Origin: Gemmata sp.
GTDB taxonomy: Bacteria > Planctomycetota > Planctomycetia > Gemmatales > Gemmataceae
Reading direction: 5' to 3'
NCBI GenBank assembly: GCA_025055115.1
Contig: JANWYJ010000007.1
Location: 1 to 64,000, forward strand
DNA: 64,000 nt
Both the position numbers and the translations under genes were made by a program. The notes beneath the pieces were generated by a model. The model saw only the letters and a list, made by a program, of their open reading frames with translations, was not told the DNA's origin and searched no databases. Numbering within the stretch: position 1 is the stretch's first letter; the number at the start of each line of letters is the position of its first letter. Positions 20,131-30,321 of the stretch are shown here, piece after piece.

Positions 20131-20709
20131 GTGGTCATCACGGAAGTTCGCATCAAGCTGTGTGAGGAGAACAATGAGCGCTTGCTCGCGTTCTGCTCGG
20201 TCACCTTCGACAACGCCTTCGTGGTCCGGGACCTGAAGATCATCGAAGGCACAAAAGGAATGTTCGTGGCTATGCCCAGCCGCAAGCTGACCGACCGGTG
20301 CCCCCGGTGCGGCGGCAAAAACCATCTCCGCGCCCGCTTCTGCAACCAATGCGGTGCCCGCCAAGATGAACAACGCGCCCTGCGCGTCGGTGATGGCCGG
20401 GCCAAGTTGCATGCCGATATCGCCCACCCCATCCACAGTGCCGCCCGCGAACTGATCCAAAATGCCGTCATCAAGGCCTACGAAGAAGAAAAAGAAAAGG
20501 CCAAACTGCCCGGCTATGTCTGCACCTACGACGAATTCGATTACGATGACGATCTGCCCATCAGCTATGGCTCGGTCGTCAGTGAAATGGGCAAGACCGT
20601 CAAAACCCACAGCGGGCACACGACACCCAAGGGAACGCACTTCCACACCAGCGACGCCCCCGCGGCGAAAATGACCAAAACCGATGGCTTCGCCGACGGC
20701 ATCGCCTGA
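20131..20709 (+). CDS. SpoVG-family protein with inserted zinc ribbon
   Basis: [50 protein letters not shown] + [19 protein letters not shown] + [27 protein letters not shown] start, SD gaaggag, directly after ispE. Confidence 0.85.
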   Translation: MVITEVRIKLCEENNERLLAFCSVTFDNAFVVRDLKIIEGTKGMFVAMPSRKLTDRCPRCGGKNHLRARFCNQCGARQDEQRALRVGDGRAKLHADIAHPIHSAARELIQNAVIKAYEEEKEKAKLPGYVCTYDEFDYDDDLPISYGSVVSEMGKTVKTHSGHTTPKGTHFHTSDAPAAKMTKTDGFADGIA

Positions 20710-20780
20710 CCAACGGCCCACCACCCCGCCCAACCCGTGACGGTTCCACCCGCAACACCGCCAGAACCGCCCAAGGCGCG

Positions 20781-20840
20781 GGAAGCGAACCGTCACCGGG
20801 ACTGCAGAGAGGAAGCGAACCATCACCGGGACTGCAGAGA
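20781..20840. repeat. 30-nt tandem duplication
   Basis: ggaagcgaacc(g/a)tcaccgggactgcagaga x2, contiguous, 29/30. Confidence 0.92.
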
Positions 20841-20922
20841 GCGTGACAGCCCCAGGATCAAGTGCGCCGAAAGTGCGCGGGGACCTACTCCCCTTATGTC
20901 GGGGCCGGGAGTTCACTCTCTA

Positions 20923-21084
20923 CGGCGACGAACCGTTGACCTGCGGCGACGAACCGTTGACGAGCCGTTGTGGACGGCGACAGCATCCTGAGATACGGGT
21001 TGGAGCGTCCGTTGTCTTCCCTCTCTGCAGCTTACTCTCTGCGGCGATGAGCCGTTGACGCGCCGTGAGCCGTTGACGCGCCGT
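20923..21084. repeat. Cluster of 18-21-nt repeats of cggcga(c/t)ga(a/g)ccgttgac type
   Basis: Copies at 20923, 20944 and 21042, plus gagccgttgacgcgccgt at 21049 and 21067. Confidence 0.8.
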
Positions 21085-21167
21085 TGGGGATGCGGACGCT
21101 GGCCAAGTCCCGGCCACGTCCACACGGTCGCAGCGCCAGCGCCGGCGTCCGCGCGTGGCGGGTGGCG

Positions 21168-22496
21168 TTAGGGGACCACGGGTTGTGTCCAAGCCACTTC
21201 CACATCGCCATCCGCGTAGGGGTTGGGATGGGGTTTGGTGCTGATGATTTTGGCCCGCACGTACAATTCTTTGCCGGTGAAGGTATAGCGGGGGTTGGCT
21301 GCGGTGGAGGTGGCAACCACCTGACCGATGGCCGGTGAGTAATCGCTGGTGACCGGGACTTCAGCCCCACTTTTGTCTTTGAAGGTTTTGGGTGTAGCGG
21401 TCAGGTCGGCATCTTTCATCGTGGCGATGAATTGGGTGGTGTAGCGAACCCCCGGTTCGGTGCGAATGGTCAGATGCAGTTGTTTCTCGTCGCGGTCGAT
21501 GGTGTCGAGGAGCACGCCGGTGGTGGCGTAGAAGTCGCCAGCTTCTAATGCCTTCACGATGTTTTCGGGCGTTAGGACGGGGGCTTTCACCATCACCCAG
21601 CCGCGGCCGGGGTTCACCTGGCCTATTCCGAATTGGTGGTAACCGTGGGAATCGTCGGTAGCCAGGCCGTAGACGATCGACAGCTTGTACTGGCCCAGTC
21701 GCCGGGCCAGTGTGATGTCCCAGACCCGTTCGGTGGAGGCGTGGTGTGCGTCGCCATAGTTGCGCACGGCCGGGTGGCCGTTGTAGACCTCGAAGAAGCG
21801 CAGTTCTTCGGCCTTGAGCATTTCTTCCGCCCGCACACCCCAACCGAAATTCGGGTGATTGAGAAACGCGATCATCACCTGATGGGTTTTCGCGCGCTGT
21901 TGAGCGACTTGCCGGAGGTTGACGCGAATGGTTTCGATGGCATCTTGACCATCGATGGGTTGGATAGGATCGCGGAGGTTGATAGCGTTGATGTGAATGG
22001 GCCGTTTTGCGAAGCTGTGGGTGATTTCCTCGCCCGGAATGAGCAAGAACCGACCCGGTTCGTCGACTAGGGGGCGGAACTCGGCCAGCGGTTTGAGCCG
22101 CACTTGCGACTGGCCGTTCTGCTGGCGGAATTCCACCCAGCGTTCGCCGAAGCGGCGCAAGTATTTGCGCACGGCCAGTTGCCGCGTGGGGCTGCTGTCG
22201 GCGGCCACCCATCGCGAGCCTTCCGCCAGCACATTATGCTCGGTGAGCGACAGAAAGTTGTAGCCGTGTTGTTTGTACCACTCGACGACCATTTCGGGGA
22301 AGTCGTCGCCGTCGCTCCAGAGGGTGTGGGTGTGCAGATTGCCCTTCCAATAGCGGGGCGGCGCGGTGGTCAGGGGCGCGGGTGCGGGATGATGCGGCGG
22401 GGCCGGTTCGGGGCTCCGCGGCTGCTGGAAGGCTACGGCTAGGGCCAACACCACGCCCGTCAGGATCAGGGCCGCCACGGTACGCAGCGCGTTCAT
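21168..22496 (-). CDS. PHP-domain (CehA/McbA-like) metallohydrolase
   Basis: GNLHTHTLWSDGDDFPEMVVEWYKQHGYNFLSLTEHNVL; signal peptide. Confidence 0.8.
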   Translation of the reverse strand: MNALRTVAALILTGVVLALAVAFQQPRSPEPAPPHHPAPAPLTTAPPRYWKGNLHTHTLWSDGDDFPEMVVEWYKQHGYNFLSLTEHNVLAEGSRWVAADSSPTRQLAVRKYLRRFGERWVEFRQQNGQSQVRLKPLAEFRPLVDEPGRFLLIPGEEITHSFAKRPIHINAINLRDPIQPIDGQDAIETIRVNLRQVAQQRAKTHQVMIAFLNHPNFGWGVRAEEMLKAEELRFFEVYNGHPAVRNYGDAHHASTERVWDITLARRLGQYKLSIVYGLATDDSHGYHQFGIGQVNPGRGWVMVKAPVLTPENIVKALEAGDFYATTGVLLDTIDRDEKQLHLTIRTEPGVRYTTQFIATMKDADLTATPKTFKDKSGAEVPVTSDYSPAIGQVVATSTAANPRYTFTGKELYVRAKIISTKPHPNPYADGDVEVAWTQPVVP

Positions 22497-22568
22497 CGGC
22501 ACAGCTCCCAGGCGATGTTCGACCACAGCCACGGCCCCATGGCCACTGCCGCGGTCGCCACCGAGCCA

Positions 22569-24299
22569 TTACGTTTCCATCAACAGTCGCAACGGATCGC
22601 TGAAAAGTTGCGCTAAGCGGACCGTGAAGCGGCAACCATCGGCCCCGTCGATGACGCGATGATCGTAGGTCAATGATAGGGGCATCATCAAGCGGGCGAC
22701 GATCTGTCCATCTTTGACCACCGGCTGCAAGGTCGATTTCGACAGCCCCAAAATGGCCACTTCCGGATAGTTCACGATCGGGGTGAAGGCGGTGCCGCCG
22801 ATGCCGCCGAGGTTGGTGATGGTGAACGTGCCGCCGCGCATCTCGTCGATGGTCAGTTTGTTCTCGCGGGCTTTGCTGGCCAGGCTCGCGACTTCATAGG
22901 CCAGATCGCGAATGCTTTTTTTGTCGGCGTCGCGGATCACCGGCACGACCAGGCCGCGTTCGGTATCAACAGCAATGCCAATGTGGTAATACTTTTTCAA
23001 AATCAACTGGCCGGCGTTCATGTCGTAGCTACTGTTGAAGCGGGGAAATTCCTTTAGCGCGGCCACACACGCCTTGATGGCCAGCACCGTCATGGTGATT
23101 TTGGGGCTGCCTTTGGGCAGGGCCTCGACGATGCGTTTGCGTCCCGCTTCCAGTTCGGTGATATCGGCCAGTTCGTGTTGAGTCACCATCGGCATGGTGC
23201 GCCAGCCGATGGTGAGGTTTTTGGCGATCGTTTGCCGGATGATCGGCATTTCGGTGACTTCGATCGGGCCGAATTTGCTGAAATCGGGGAGGGGTGGAAG
23301 GGTGAAAACGTTGACGATGCTACCGCTGGCCGCCGCGGCGGGCACGGGGGCCAGGCTGCCGCTATCCTTAAGGCGTTGCCGTTCATTGCGGACGAAGGCT
23401 TTGACATCCTCCAACGTGACACGGCCACCACGGCCACTGCCGCGGATTTCACTGAGAGAAACGCCCAACTCGCGAGCCAGTTTGCGCGTGGCCGGACTGG
23501 CGGGAATATCGAATCGTGGCACGGGGACGGGCGGGGCCGCCGGGGCCGCCGGGAGAGTGGCCACGCGGCCATTGCTGGTGGTGGCAGCAACACGGGCCGG
23601 GCTAGCGGCCGATTCACGCTCCGCAACAGAAGCGGCAGCAACCGCCGCCGTCGGTGCCGTGGTCGGCGTTAGCGCCTTCAAGGTCAGCAGTTTGCCCCCG
23701 ATGGCGACTTTATCCCCGAGTTGGACATCGACGCTGACTACAGTCCCATCGCTTTCCACCGGCACATCAACCGCGGCTTTGTCGGTTTCGACCGCGACGA
23801 CATTCTGCCCCGCTTTGACGGTATCGCCCGGTTTGACGAAAATCGCGGTGATGGTGCCGGTGTCGATGCCTTCGCCCAAATGCGGCAGGTTGAAGGCCGT
23901 GGTCGCCCCCGCGGCCGACGCCGAAGAAGTGGCCGGGGATTGACCTGGGTGAAACGAGGGCGTATCTCCCGTTGCAGCCCGGTTCGCTGCGGCCGAGGTG
24001 GCCACCGGCGGTGGCGGGGCGGCCGCCGCCGCAGCCGGGCGGGGGGCCGCGGCGGCGGGTGCAGGGCTGCCGGTTTTCAAGGTCAATAGCGGTGTGCCGA
24101 TGGCGACTTTATCGCCCAATTTCACCTGAACGGCTTCGACAAGGCCATCGCTTTCGATCGGCACATCGACGGCGGCTTTATCGGTTTCGATCGTGACGAC
24201 GTTCTGCCCGGCTTTCACCATGTCGCCGGGCCGGACGAGCACCGCGGTGATGGTCCCGCCGTCGATGCCTTCACCCAAATTTGGCAGCCGAAACTCCAT
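22569..24299 (-). CDS. aceF: Dihydrolipoamide acetyltransferase (pyruvate dehydrogenase E2), two lipoyl domains
   Basis: Two VETDKAAVDVP / IETDKAAVDVP lipoyl sites; peripheral-subunit-binding domain; catalytic SLTYDHRVIDGADG. Confidence 0.94.
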   Translation of the reverse strand: MEFRLPNLGEGIDGGTITAVLVRPGDMVKAGQNVVTIETDKAAVDVPIESDGLVEAVQVKLGDKVAIGTPLLTLKTGSPAPAAAAPRPAAAAAAPPPPVATSAAANRAATGDTPSFHPGQSPATSSASAAGATTAFNLPHLGEGIDTGTITAIFVKPGDTVKAGQNVVAVETDKAAVDVPVESDGTVVSVDVQLGDKVAIGGKLLTLKALTPTTAPTAAVAAASVAERESAASPARVAATTSNGRVATLPAAPAAPPVPVPRFDIPASPATRKLARELGVSLSEIRGSGRGGRVTLEDVKAFVRNERQRLKDSGSLAPVPAAAASGSIVNVFTLPPLPDFSKFGPIEVTEMPIIRQTIAKNLTIGWRTMPMVTQHELADITELEAGRKRIVEALPKGSPKITMTVLAIKACVAALKEFPRFNSSYDMNAGQLILKKYYHIGIAVDTERGLVVPVIRDADKKSIRDLAYEVASLASKARENKLTIDEMRGGTFTITNLGGIGGTAFTPIVNYPEVAILGLSKSTLQPVVKDGQIVARLMMPLSLTYDHRVIDGADGCRFTVRLAQLFSDPLRLLMET

Positions 24300-24379
24300 T
24301 CTTCATGTCTCCGAGCAGTACCGGAAAGCCCTGCGCGGGGATTCGGCCGCAGGGGCTGGCTGGTCGCGTCGTGTGCGCT

Positions 24380-27202
24380 TCAGACGGTCCAGGGGTGCGG
24401 GGTATCGGGGTTGATGCCCAGCTCCGCGATGGCCTTTTTCACCGTCCCGACGTCGAGTTGTTGTTGTTGGCAGAGAGCATACAGGGCCGCAACGACCACA
24501 TGTTCGGCGTCGACCTCGAAGAAGCGGCGCAGGGTCTTGCGGGTTTCGCTGCGGCCGAACCCATCGGTGCCCAGGGCCAGCAAACGGCCTTGCAGGTACG
24601 GGGCAACTTGTTCGGGCAGGGCGCGGAGGTAGTCGCTGGTGGCGATGATCGGCCCCCGTGTCGGACCGAGAACCTGTTGCACATAGGGGACTTTCGGGGG
24701 GGCATCGGGGTGGAGGCGGTTGTAGCGTTCGCATTCGAGGGCGTCTTTGCGGAGCATCTGGTAGCTGGTGGCGCTGTAGACGGTGCTGGCGATGCCGTAT
24801 TTCTCGGCGAGAATCTGTTGGGCCCGGAGGGCTTCGTTGAGGATGACGCCACTGCCGAGCAATTGGACTTCCCGGGTGGCGTTCTCGGGTCGGACCGATT
24901 TCACCGGGTACAGCCCGCGAATGATCCCGTCGCGGACTTCTTCACCTGGCATCGCCGGCATCGGGTAGCTTTCGTTATAAACCGTCAGGTAGTAGAAGCA
25001 CTCCTCGCCGCGCACATACATCGCGTTGATGCCTTCTTCGATGATGACGGCCAATTCGTAGGCATAGGCGGGGTCGTAGGCGCGGCAGGTGGGGATGGTC
25101 AGGGCCAGCAAGTGGCTGTGGCCATCTTCGTGTTGCAGGCCTTCGCCGTTGAGGGTGGTCCGGCCCGCAGTGGCCCCCATGAGAAAGCCGCGGCAGCGGG
25201 CATCCGCGGCGGCCCAGGCCAGATCACCGATGCGCTGGAAGCCGAACATCGAATAATAGATGTAAAAGGGAATCGTATTGACGCCGTGGGTGCTGTAGGC
25301 GGTACCGGCGGCGATCCAGCTCGACATGGCCCCGGCTTCATTGATGCCTTCTTGGAGAATCTGCCCGGTGGTACTTTCCTTGTACTCTGTCAACGACCCT
25401 TTATCGACCGGGGTATACAACTGCCCCACCGACGAATAAATACCGAAGGCCTTGTACATCGGCGGCATGCCGAAGGTTTGCCCCTCATCGGGAACGATCG
25501 GCACGATGAGTTTGCCGACGTGAGGATCGCGCATCAGTTGGGTCATCAGGCTGACCCAGGCGAGCGTGGTCGATTGCCCTTCGGCTTTGACGGCGGCTTC
25601 GTAGAGCTTTTCGAAGCTTTTGCGTTCAGGCGGCGTGCAGGGGGTGAAGGTGTTGTTGCGGAACGGCTGTGGTCCGCCCAGGGCTTTGCGCCGCTCGAAG
25701 AAGTAGCGCATCTCGGGGCTGTCGTCGGGGGGGCGGTAGAAGGGCACGTCGGCCAGTTGCTGATCGGAGATGGGCAGTTCGAAGCGGTCGCGAATCTGGC
25801 GTAGGGCGGCGAGCATTTGCCGTTTGCTGAGTTCTTCCGGGGGCATGCCGGGTTCACGTTCAATCTCAACGGCGAGTTTTTTCAACTGGTGGGTGGTGTT
25901 TTTGCCGGCGCCGCCGGCCCCCGGGATACCGTAGCCTTTGACCGTTTTCACCAGAATCACCGTCGGTTGGCCCTTATGCTCGGTGGCCGCTTTGTAGGCG
26001 GCGTAGACTTTGAGCGGATCGTGCCCGCCGCGTTTGAGTGTGGCCAATTTGACATTCGGCAAATGCTCGACCAGGGCTTTGAGTTCTGGGGTGTTGAAGA
26101 AATGCTCGCGGATGAACGCCCCGCGTCGCTCGAGTTCTTCTTGTTCGCTGATGATGACCTTGTTGGCGATTTCTTCCTTGGTCCGCATGTCGCGGCCGAC
26201 GTATTCCTGGTATTCGCCATCCACCACTTCCATCATGCGCCGGGCCAAAGCGCCGGTGTGGTCATTTTTCAAAAGCTCGTCCCAATCGCTGCCCCAGATG
26301 ACTTTGATGACGTTCCAACCGGCCCCGCGGAAAATACCTTCCAGTTCCTGGATGATTTTGCCATTGCCACGCACCGGGCCATCGAGCCGTTGCAGGTTAC
26401 AGTTGATGATCCACGTCAGATTGTCGAGCTTTTCCCGGCCGGCCAGGCCGATGGCTCCCAGCGATTCGGGTTCGTCGCATTCGCCATCGCCCAGAAAAGC
26501 CCACACGCGGACATCATCGGTGCGGGCCAGGCCGCGGTCTTGCAGATAACGGTTGAAGCGGGCGTGGTAAATCGACATAATCGGGCCAAGGCCCATGCTG
26601 ACGGTCGGATACTGCCAGAAGGTGGGCATCAGCCACGGGTGCGGATAGCTGGACACGCCACCGCCGGGTTGTAACTCCTGACGGAAGTTTTTCAGTTGCG
26701 TTTCGGTGAGCCGGCCTTCCAAAAAGGCGCGGGCGTACATTCCGGGGCTGGCATGGCCTTGGAAGAAGATGACATCGCCCGGGTGGGTACTGGTCCGGCC
26801 GCGGAAAAAGTGGTTGAAACCCACTTCGTAAAGTGTGGCCGCACTGGCGAAGGTGGAGATATGCCCGCCGACGTTGGTCGTTTTGTTGGCTTTCAGGACC
26901 ATCGCCAGGGCATTCCACCGGATGGCGCTTTTGATTTTGCGTTCCAGAGCTTGATTGCCGGGGAATGGCGGCTGCTGTTCCACCGGGATCGTATTCAGAT
27001 AGGGGGTTGTCACGCCGCCGGGGACTTTGGCGCCGGCGCGATCGGCCACCGCGATCAAGGTTTCCAGTAAGAATTTCGCGCGATCGGCTCCGCCGTGTTT
27101 GAGAACGGCTTCTAACGATTCCACCCACTCGGCGGTTTCTTGCGGGTCGATATCTTCGGAGCGGGTATTACTGAGAGCCAAAACGTCCGGGGCAACGAGC
27201 AT
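24380..27202 (-). CDS. aceE: Pyruvate dehydrogenase E1 component, homodimeric type
   Basis: WNALAMVLKANKTTNVGGHISTFASAATLYEVGFNHFFRG; FLGDGECDEPESLGAI...NLTWIINCNLQRLDGPVRGNGKIIQELEG. Confidence 0.96.
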   Translation of the reverse strand: MLVAPDVLALSNTRSEDIDPQETAEWVESLEAVLKHGGADRAKFLLETLIAVADRAGAKVPGGVTTPYLNTIPVEQQPPFPGNQALERKIKSAIRWNALAMVLKANKTTNVGGHISTFASAATLYEVGFNHFFRGRTSTHPGDVIFFQGHASPGMYARAFLEGRLTETQLKNFRQELQPGGGVSSYPHPWLMPTFWQYPTVSMGLGPIMSIYHARFNRYLQDRGLARTDDVRVWAFLGDGECDEPESLGAIGLAGREKLDNLTWIINCNLQRLDGPVRGNGKIIQELEGIFRGAGWNVIKVIWGSDWDELLKNDHTGALARRMMEVVDGEYQEYVGRDMRTKEEIANKVIISEQEELERRGAFIREHFFNTPELKALVEHLPNVKLATLKRGGHDPLKVYAAYKAATEHKGQPTVILVKTVKGYGIPGAGGAGKNTTHQLKKLAVEIEREPGMPPEELSKRQMLAALRQIRDRFELPISDQQLADVPFYRPPDDSPEMRYFFERRKALGGPQPFRNNTFTPCTPPERKSFEKLYEAAVKAEGQSTTLAWVSLMTQLMRDPHVGKLIVPIVPDEGQTFGMPPMYKAFGIYSSVGQLYTPVDKGSLTEYKESTTGQILQEGINEAGAMSSWIAAGTAYSTHGVNTIPFYIYYSMFGFQRIGDLAWAAADARCRGFLMGATAGRTTLNGEGLQHEDGHSHLLALTIPTCRAYDPAYAYELAVIIEEGINAMYVRGEECFYYLTVYNESYPMPAMPGEEVRDGIIRGLYPVKSVRPENATREVQLLGSGVILNEALRAQQILAEKYGIASTVYSATSYQMLRKDALECERYNRLHPDAPPKVPYVQQVLGPTRGPIIATSDYLRALPEQVAPYLQGRLLALGTDGFGRSETRKTLRRFFEVDAEHVVVAALYALCQQQQLDVGTVKKAIAELGINPDTPHPWTV

Positions 27203-27407
27203 GGACAGCGTCCTCGAGGGTGGAGCGAATCGACGAGACCGGCCCGATTAGCCAGGCCAAGGCCAGTTTTTCCATGCCGCGGCGGTCATCGGCTGCCGGC
27301 GGCGCAAGCTCACTGCATCGGCCTACTACTCTCCTGGGGTAGGTAGGGTTAGGATAGGTTGGAGCTTTTCGGTCGTCTACACAAGCCATCGCGGCGGAGC
27401 AAGGCCC

Positions 27408-28490
27408 ATGAGGTTGCGCATCGGGGGGGGCGTTCTGATTCTTGGCAGCGTGGCGGTTGTTCCTGCGGCCGAACCGCCGCAACAACCGCCAGCGCCCTTG
27501 GCCCCCACCACTGTGACGTGGTCCAAGCCCCAGGCTGTCCTCGGCGAAATCCTCAAAGAATTCCCCTCCACTCCCGGGGTCGAACTTGCCGTGGCCCCGG
27601 GGGTGCTGAAAACCCCCTTCCAGCCCGCCTTCCACCAAACTCCCTTCTGGCAGGCCCTCCAGACGGCCGCCGACCAGACCAAAACCCGCCTTCTTCTTTC
27701 CAACCGCGGGCAGAAGATCGAACTGATCCCCCGCGGCGACTCCCAGGTCGTGGCCGCCACCCAGGGAGCGTTTCGCATCGTCGCTCACCAGGTCGTCGGC
27801 CGGGCGATCCTGGACGAAGGGGTGACGAGCCACGAACTGACCCTTCTGGTGCATTGGGAACCGCGCTTGCGGGTTTATCGCATTGATACCACGCCGCGGG
27901 TGCGCCACATCGACGATGCCACCGGCTCGAAGTTATCGGTGGCTGGTGGCGGCACGCAGATCGTTCCCACCGGCGCCACCTCCGAGATGAAGCTGCGCAT
28001 CAGCGGTCTGAGCCGCGCCAGTCCGGGGATTCGTACACTGGCCGCCGATTTCCGCGTCACCGCTGCCCAACAACTGCTGGTGTTCACCTTCGCGGCTCCC
28101 GCCGGTCAGCGACCACCGCCGCAAACCCAAGCCAACGTCACTGCTACGCTCCAACGTGTCGAGAAACGCGACCATTGGTGGGAAATCGAAGTCGCTGTAC
28201 TGTATCCCGACAAACAACCGGTCTTTGAAAGTTTTCAGGGTGAATGGTGGCTCCGCGACAACCGCCTGGTTGTCACCTCGCCCGCCGGCAAAGCCTTCGT
28301 CATCCGCGACTTTGAAGTGGCTGCCCCCGACAACCCTTATCCCCTGCGGGTCATTCATCGCTTCCGGGAAGATGGCGCTCAGGGGTTAGGCAACCCCACC
28401 GCCCAAGGTTGGACGATCACCTACGAAACCCCCTCCCCCCTCGTGGAATGGACCGTGCCCTTTGAGCTGCACAATATCCCGTTGCCGTGA
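27408..28490 (+). CDS. Hypothetical secreted protein
   Basis: Signal peptide MRLRIGGGVLILGSVAVVPAAEPP; coherent long ORF. Confidence 0.6.
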   Translation: MRLRIGGGVLILGSVAVVPAAEPPQQPPAPLAPTTVTWSKPQAVLGEILKEFPSTPGVELAVAPGVLKTPFQPAFHQTPFWQALQTAADQTKTRLLLSNRGQKIELIPRGDSQVVAATQGAFRIVAHQVVGRAILDEGVTSHELTLLVHWEPRLRVYRIDTTPRVRHIDDATGSKLSVAGGGTQIVPTGATSEMKLRISGLSRASPGIRTLAADFRVTAAQQLLVFTFAAPAGQRPPPQTQANVTATLQRVEKRDHWWEIEVAVLYPDKQPVFESFQGEWWLRDNRLVVTSPAGKAFVIRDFEVAAPDNPYPLRVIHRFREDGAQGLGNPTAQGWTITYETPSPLVEWTVPFELHNIPLP

Positions 28491-28528
28491 ATCTATCCTG
28501 TGGCCGTGAATATCCCGTGGCGGCGAAT
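28476..28528. repeat. Three tandem 17-19-nt copies starting at the 27408..28490 stop codon
   Basis: atcccgttgccgTGAatct | atcctgtggccgtgaat | atcccgtggcggcgaat. Confidence 0.8.
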
Positions 28529-28555
28529 CGGGGCTGGGGGGGGAAAGGCCGCGAA

Positions 28556-28587
28556 GCATGCGTGCTTTCTCGCATGCGTGCTTTCTC
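28556..28587. repeat. 16-nt tandem duplication
   Basis: gcatgcgtgctttctc x2, contiguous and identical. Confidence 0.9.
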
Positions 28588-28658
28588 GATGATTGCGACG
28601 CCCCTGGGGTAGGTGGCGCAACGTCTGATCCCTTGAGGTTTTTTCCGGAGGACTTTCG

Positions 28659-30035
28659 ATGAATCGGCGGGATTTTCTCACAACGACCGGGACTGTGGCG
28701 GCGGCATGGACCGCAGCGCCCTGTTGGTTTGCGGCTCCCGCGGCCGAAAAGCCACTGCGCGTTGGCCTCATCGGTACCGGTTGGTACGGCAAGGTCGATT
28801 TGTTACGGCTGATGCAAGTGACCCCGACCGAAGTCGTTTCGCTCTGCGATGTCGATAAGAAAATGCTGGCGGAAGCCGTGGACATTATCACAGCCCGCGC
28901 CAAAACTGACAAGAAACCCCGCACCTACACCGATTACCGCGCCATGCTCAAGGAGAAGGACCTCGACGTGGTGATTGTCGGCACACCCGATCACTGGCAC
29001 GCTTTACCGACGATTGCGGCGATCGAAGCGGGGGCCGATGTCTATGTGCAAAAACCGATCAGCGTGGATGTCCTGGAAGGCCAAGCCATGCTCGATGCGG
29101 CGCGGAAGCATCGGCGGGTGGTACAAGTCGGTACGCAGCGCCGCAGCACACCCCATTTGCGCGAAGCCCGCGAAAAGGTGGTGCAAGCCGGCTTGCTCGG
29201 TCGCATCGCGTACGCCGAAGTGTATTGCTACTACCACATGCGCAACACCGCCACCCCGCCCGTATCGCAGCCGCCGGAATACTTCGATTACGACCTGTGG
29301 ACCGGACCAGCTCCCCTGCGCCCCTACGACCCGCCCCCCTATCCCAATGCCCAAGGCGACCCGCTGCCGCACCGCCGCTGGTGGCGGGCCTTCATGGAAT
29401 ACGGCAATGGCATCGTCGGCGATATGTGCATTCATATGCTCGATATGGTCCGGTGGATGTGCAACCTCGGCTGGCCGACGCACATCAGCTCCTCCGGCGG
29501 TATTTTCGTGCAGAAACAAGCCCGCGCCAACATCACCGACACGCAAACGGCCACGTTCCGCTTCCCCGAATTCCCTGTGCAATGGACACACCGCACCTGG
29601 GGCGATCCGGCCGACCGCGACTACCCCTGGGGAGCGACCATCTACGGCGAAAAAGGTACACTCAAACTCAGCGTCCACAAGTACGAGTTCTTCCCCATCG
29701 GGCAGAATAAACCCCAGCTCAGCGGTACCGCCCGTTTCGAGGAAGACCAATACCCCGAAGACAAAACCGAGAAAGATTTGGAACGCCATGTGGCCTCGGC
29801 CATCCGCGAACACATGCGCGATTTCCTCCAGGCCCGGCAGAATCGTGGCCGTCCCGTCGCCGACATCGAGCAAGGGCACATCTCCACCGCCAGTTGCATT
29901 CTGGCGAACATCGCCCTGGAACTCGGCCGTACCCTCCACTGGGATGCGGCCAAGCACGAAGTGATCGGCGACGCCGAAGCCAACAAACGGCTCAAGCGGC
30001 CCTACCGCAGCGGTTACACCCATCCTGCGGGCTGA
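28659..30035 (+). CDS. Gfo/Idh/MocA family oxidoreductase (Tat-exported type)
   Basis: MNRRDFLTTTGTVAAAW Tat-like leader; RVGLIGTGWYGKVDLLRL; DVVIVGTPDHWHALPTIAAIEAGADVYVQKPI. Confidence 0.92.
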   Translation: MNRRDFLTTTGTVAAAWTAAPCWFAAPAAEKPLRVGLIGTGWYGKVDLLRLMQVTPTEVVSLCDVDKKMLAEAVDIITARAKTDKKPRTYTDYRAMLKEKDLDVVIVGTPDHWHALPTIAAIEAGADVYVQKPISVDVLEGQAMLDAARKHRRVVQVGTQRRSTPHLREAREKVVQAGLLGRIAYAEVYCYYHMRNTATPPVSQPPEYFDYDLWTGPAPLRPYDPPPYPNAQGDPLPHRRWWRAFMEYGNGIVGDMCIHMLDMVRWMCNLGWPTHISSSGGIFVQKQARANITDTQTATFRFPEFPVQWTHRTWGDPADRDYPWGATIYGEKGTLKLSVHKYEFFPIGQNKPQLSGTARFEEDQYPEDKTEKDLERHVASAIREHMRDFLQARQNRGRPVADIEQGHISTASCILANIALELGRTLHWDAAKHEVIGDAEANKRLKRPYRSGYTHPAG

Positions 30036-30195
30036 TAACGGCAATGCCCCATCGCCCCCCCGCCCGCTTCCCCACGCCGGGCAATCGGCGTTCGCCGCTT
30101 GTCGGATCGTGCCACGGCGGGTAGTTTCGTCGGTGGCCGCAATGATAGACGAATGCCCCCGCGGTGAGCACGGTTGGTGAACCCCGCCCACCCCG

Positions 30196-30292
30196 GAGTC
30201 ACAGATTCAACGACAAACGCCTGAGTCACGGATGCTTCGGCAAACCCCAGAGTCACGGATGCTTCGAGAAACGCCAGAGTCGGCAAACGCCA
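30196..30292. repeat. 27-nt degenerate tandem array upstream of the 30322 gene
   Basis: Units start at 30196, 30223, 30250 and 30277 (27-nt steps), consensus gagtcacggatgcttcg(g/a)(c/g)aaacgcca. The last unit is shortened. Confidence 0.88.
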
Positions 30293-30321
30293 CAGTCATG
30301 GCTTTTTGAGGAGAACCGACG

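Noticed and set aside
24281-25804. 507-aa plus-strand ORF antisense to aceE
   Set aside because: Codon-bias shadow ORF of a GC-rich gene. The opposite strand encodes clearly recognisable AceE; no domain-like sequence here.
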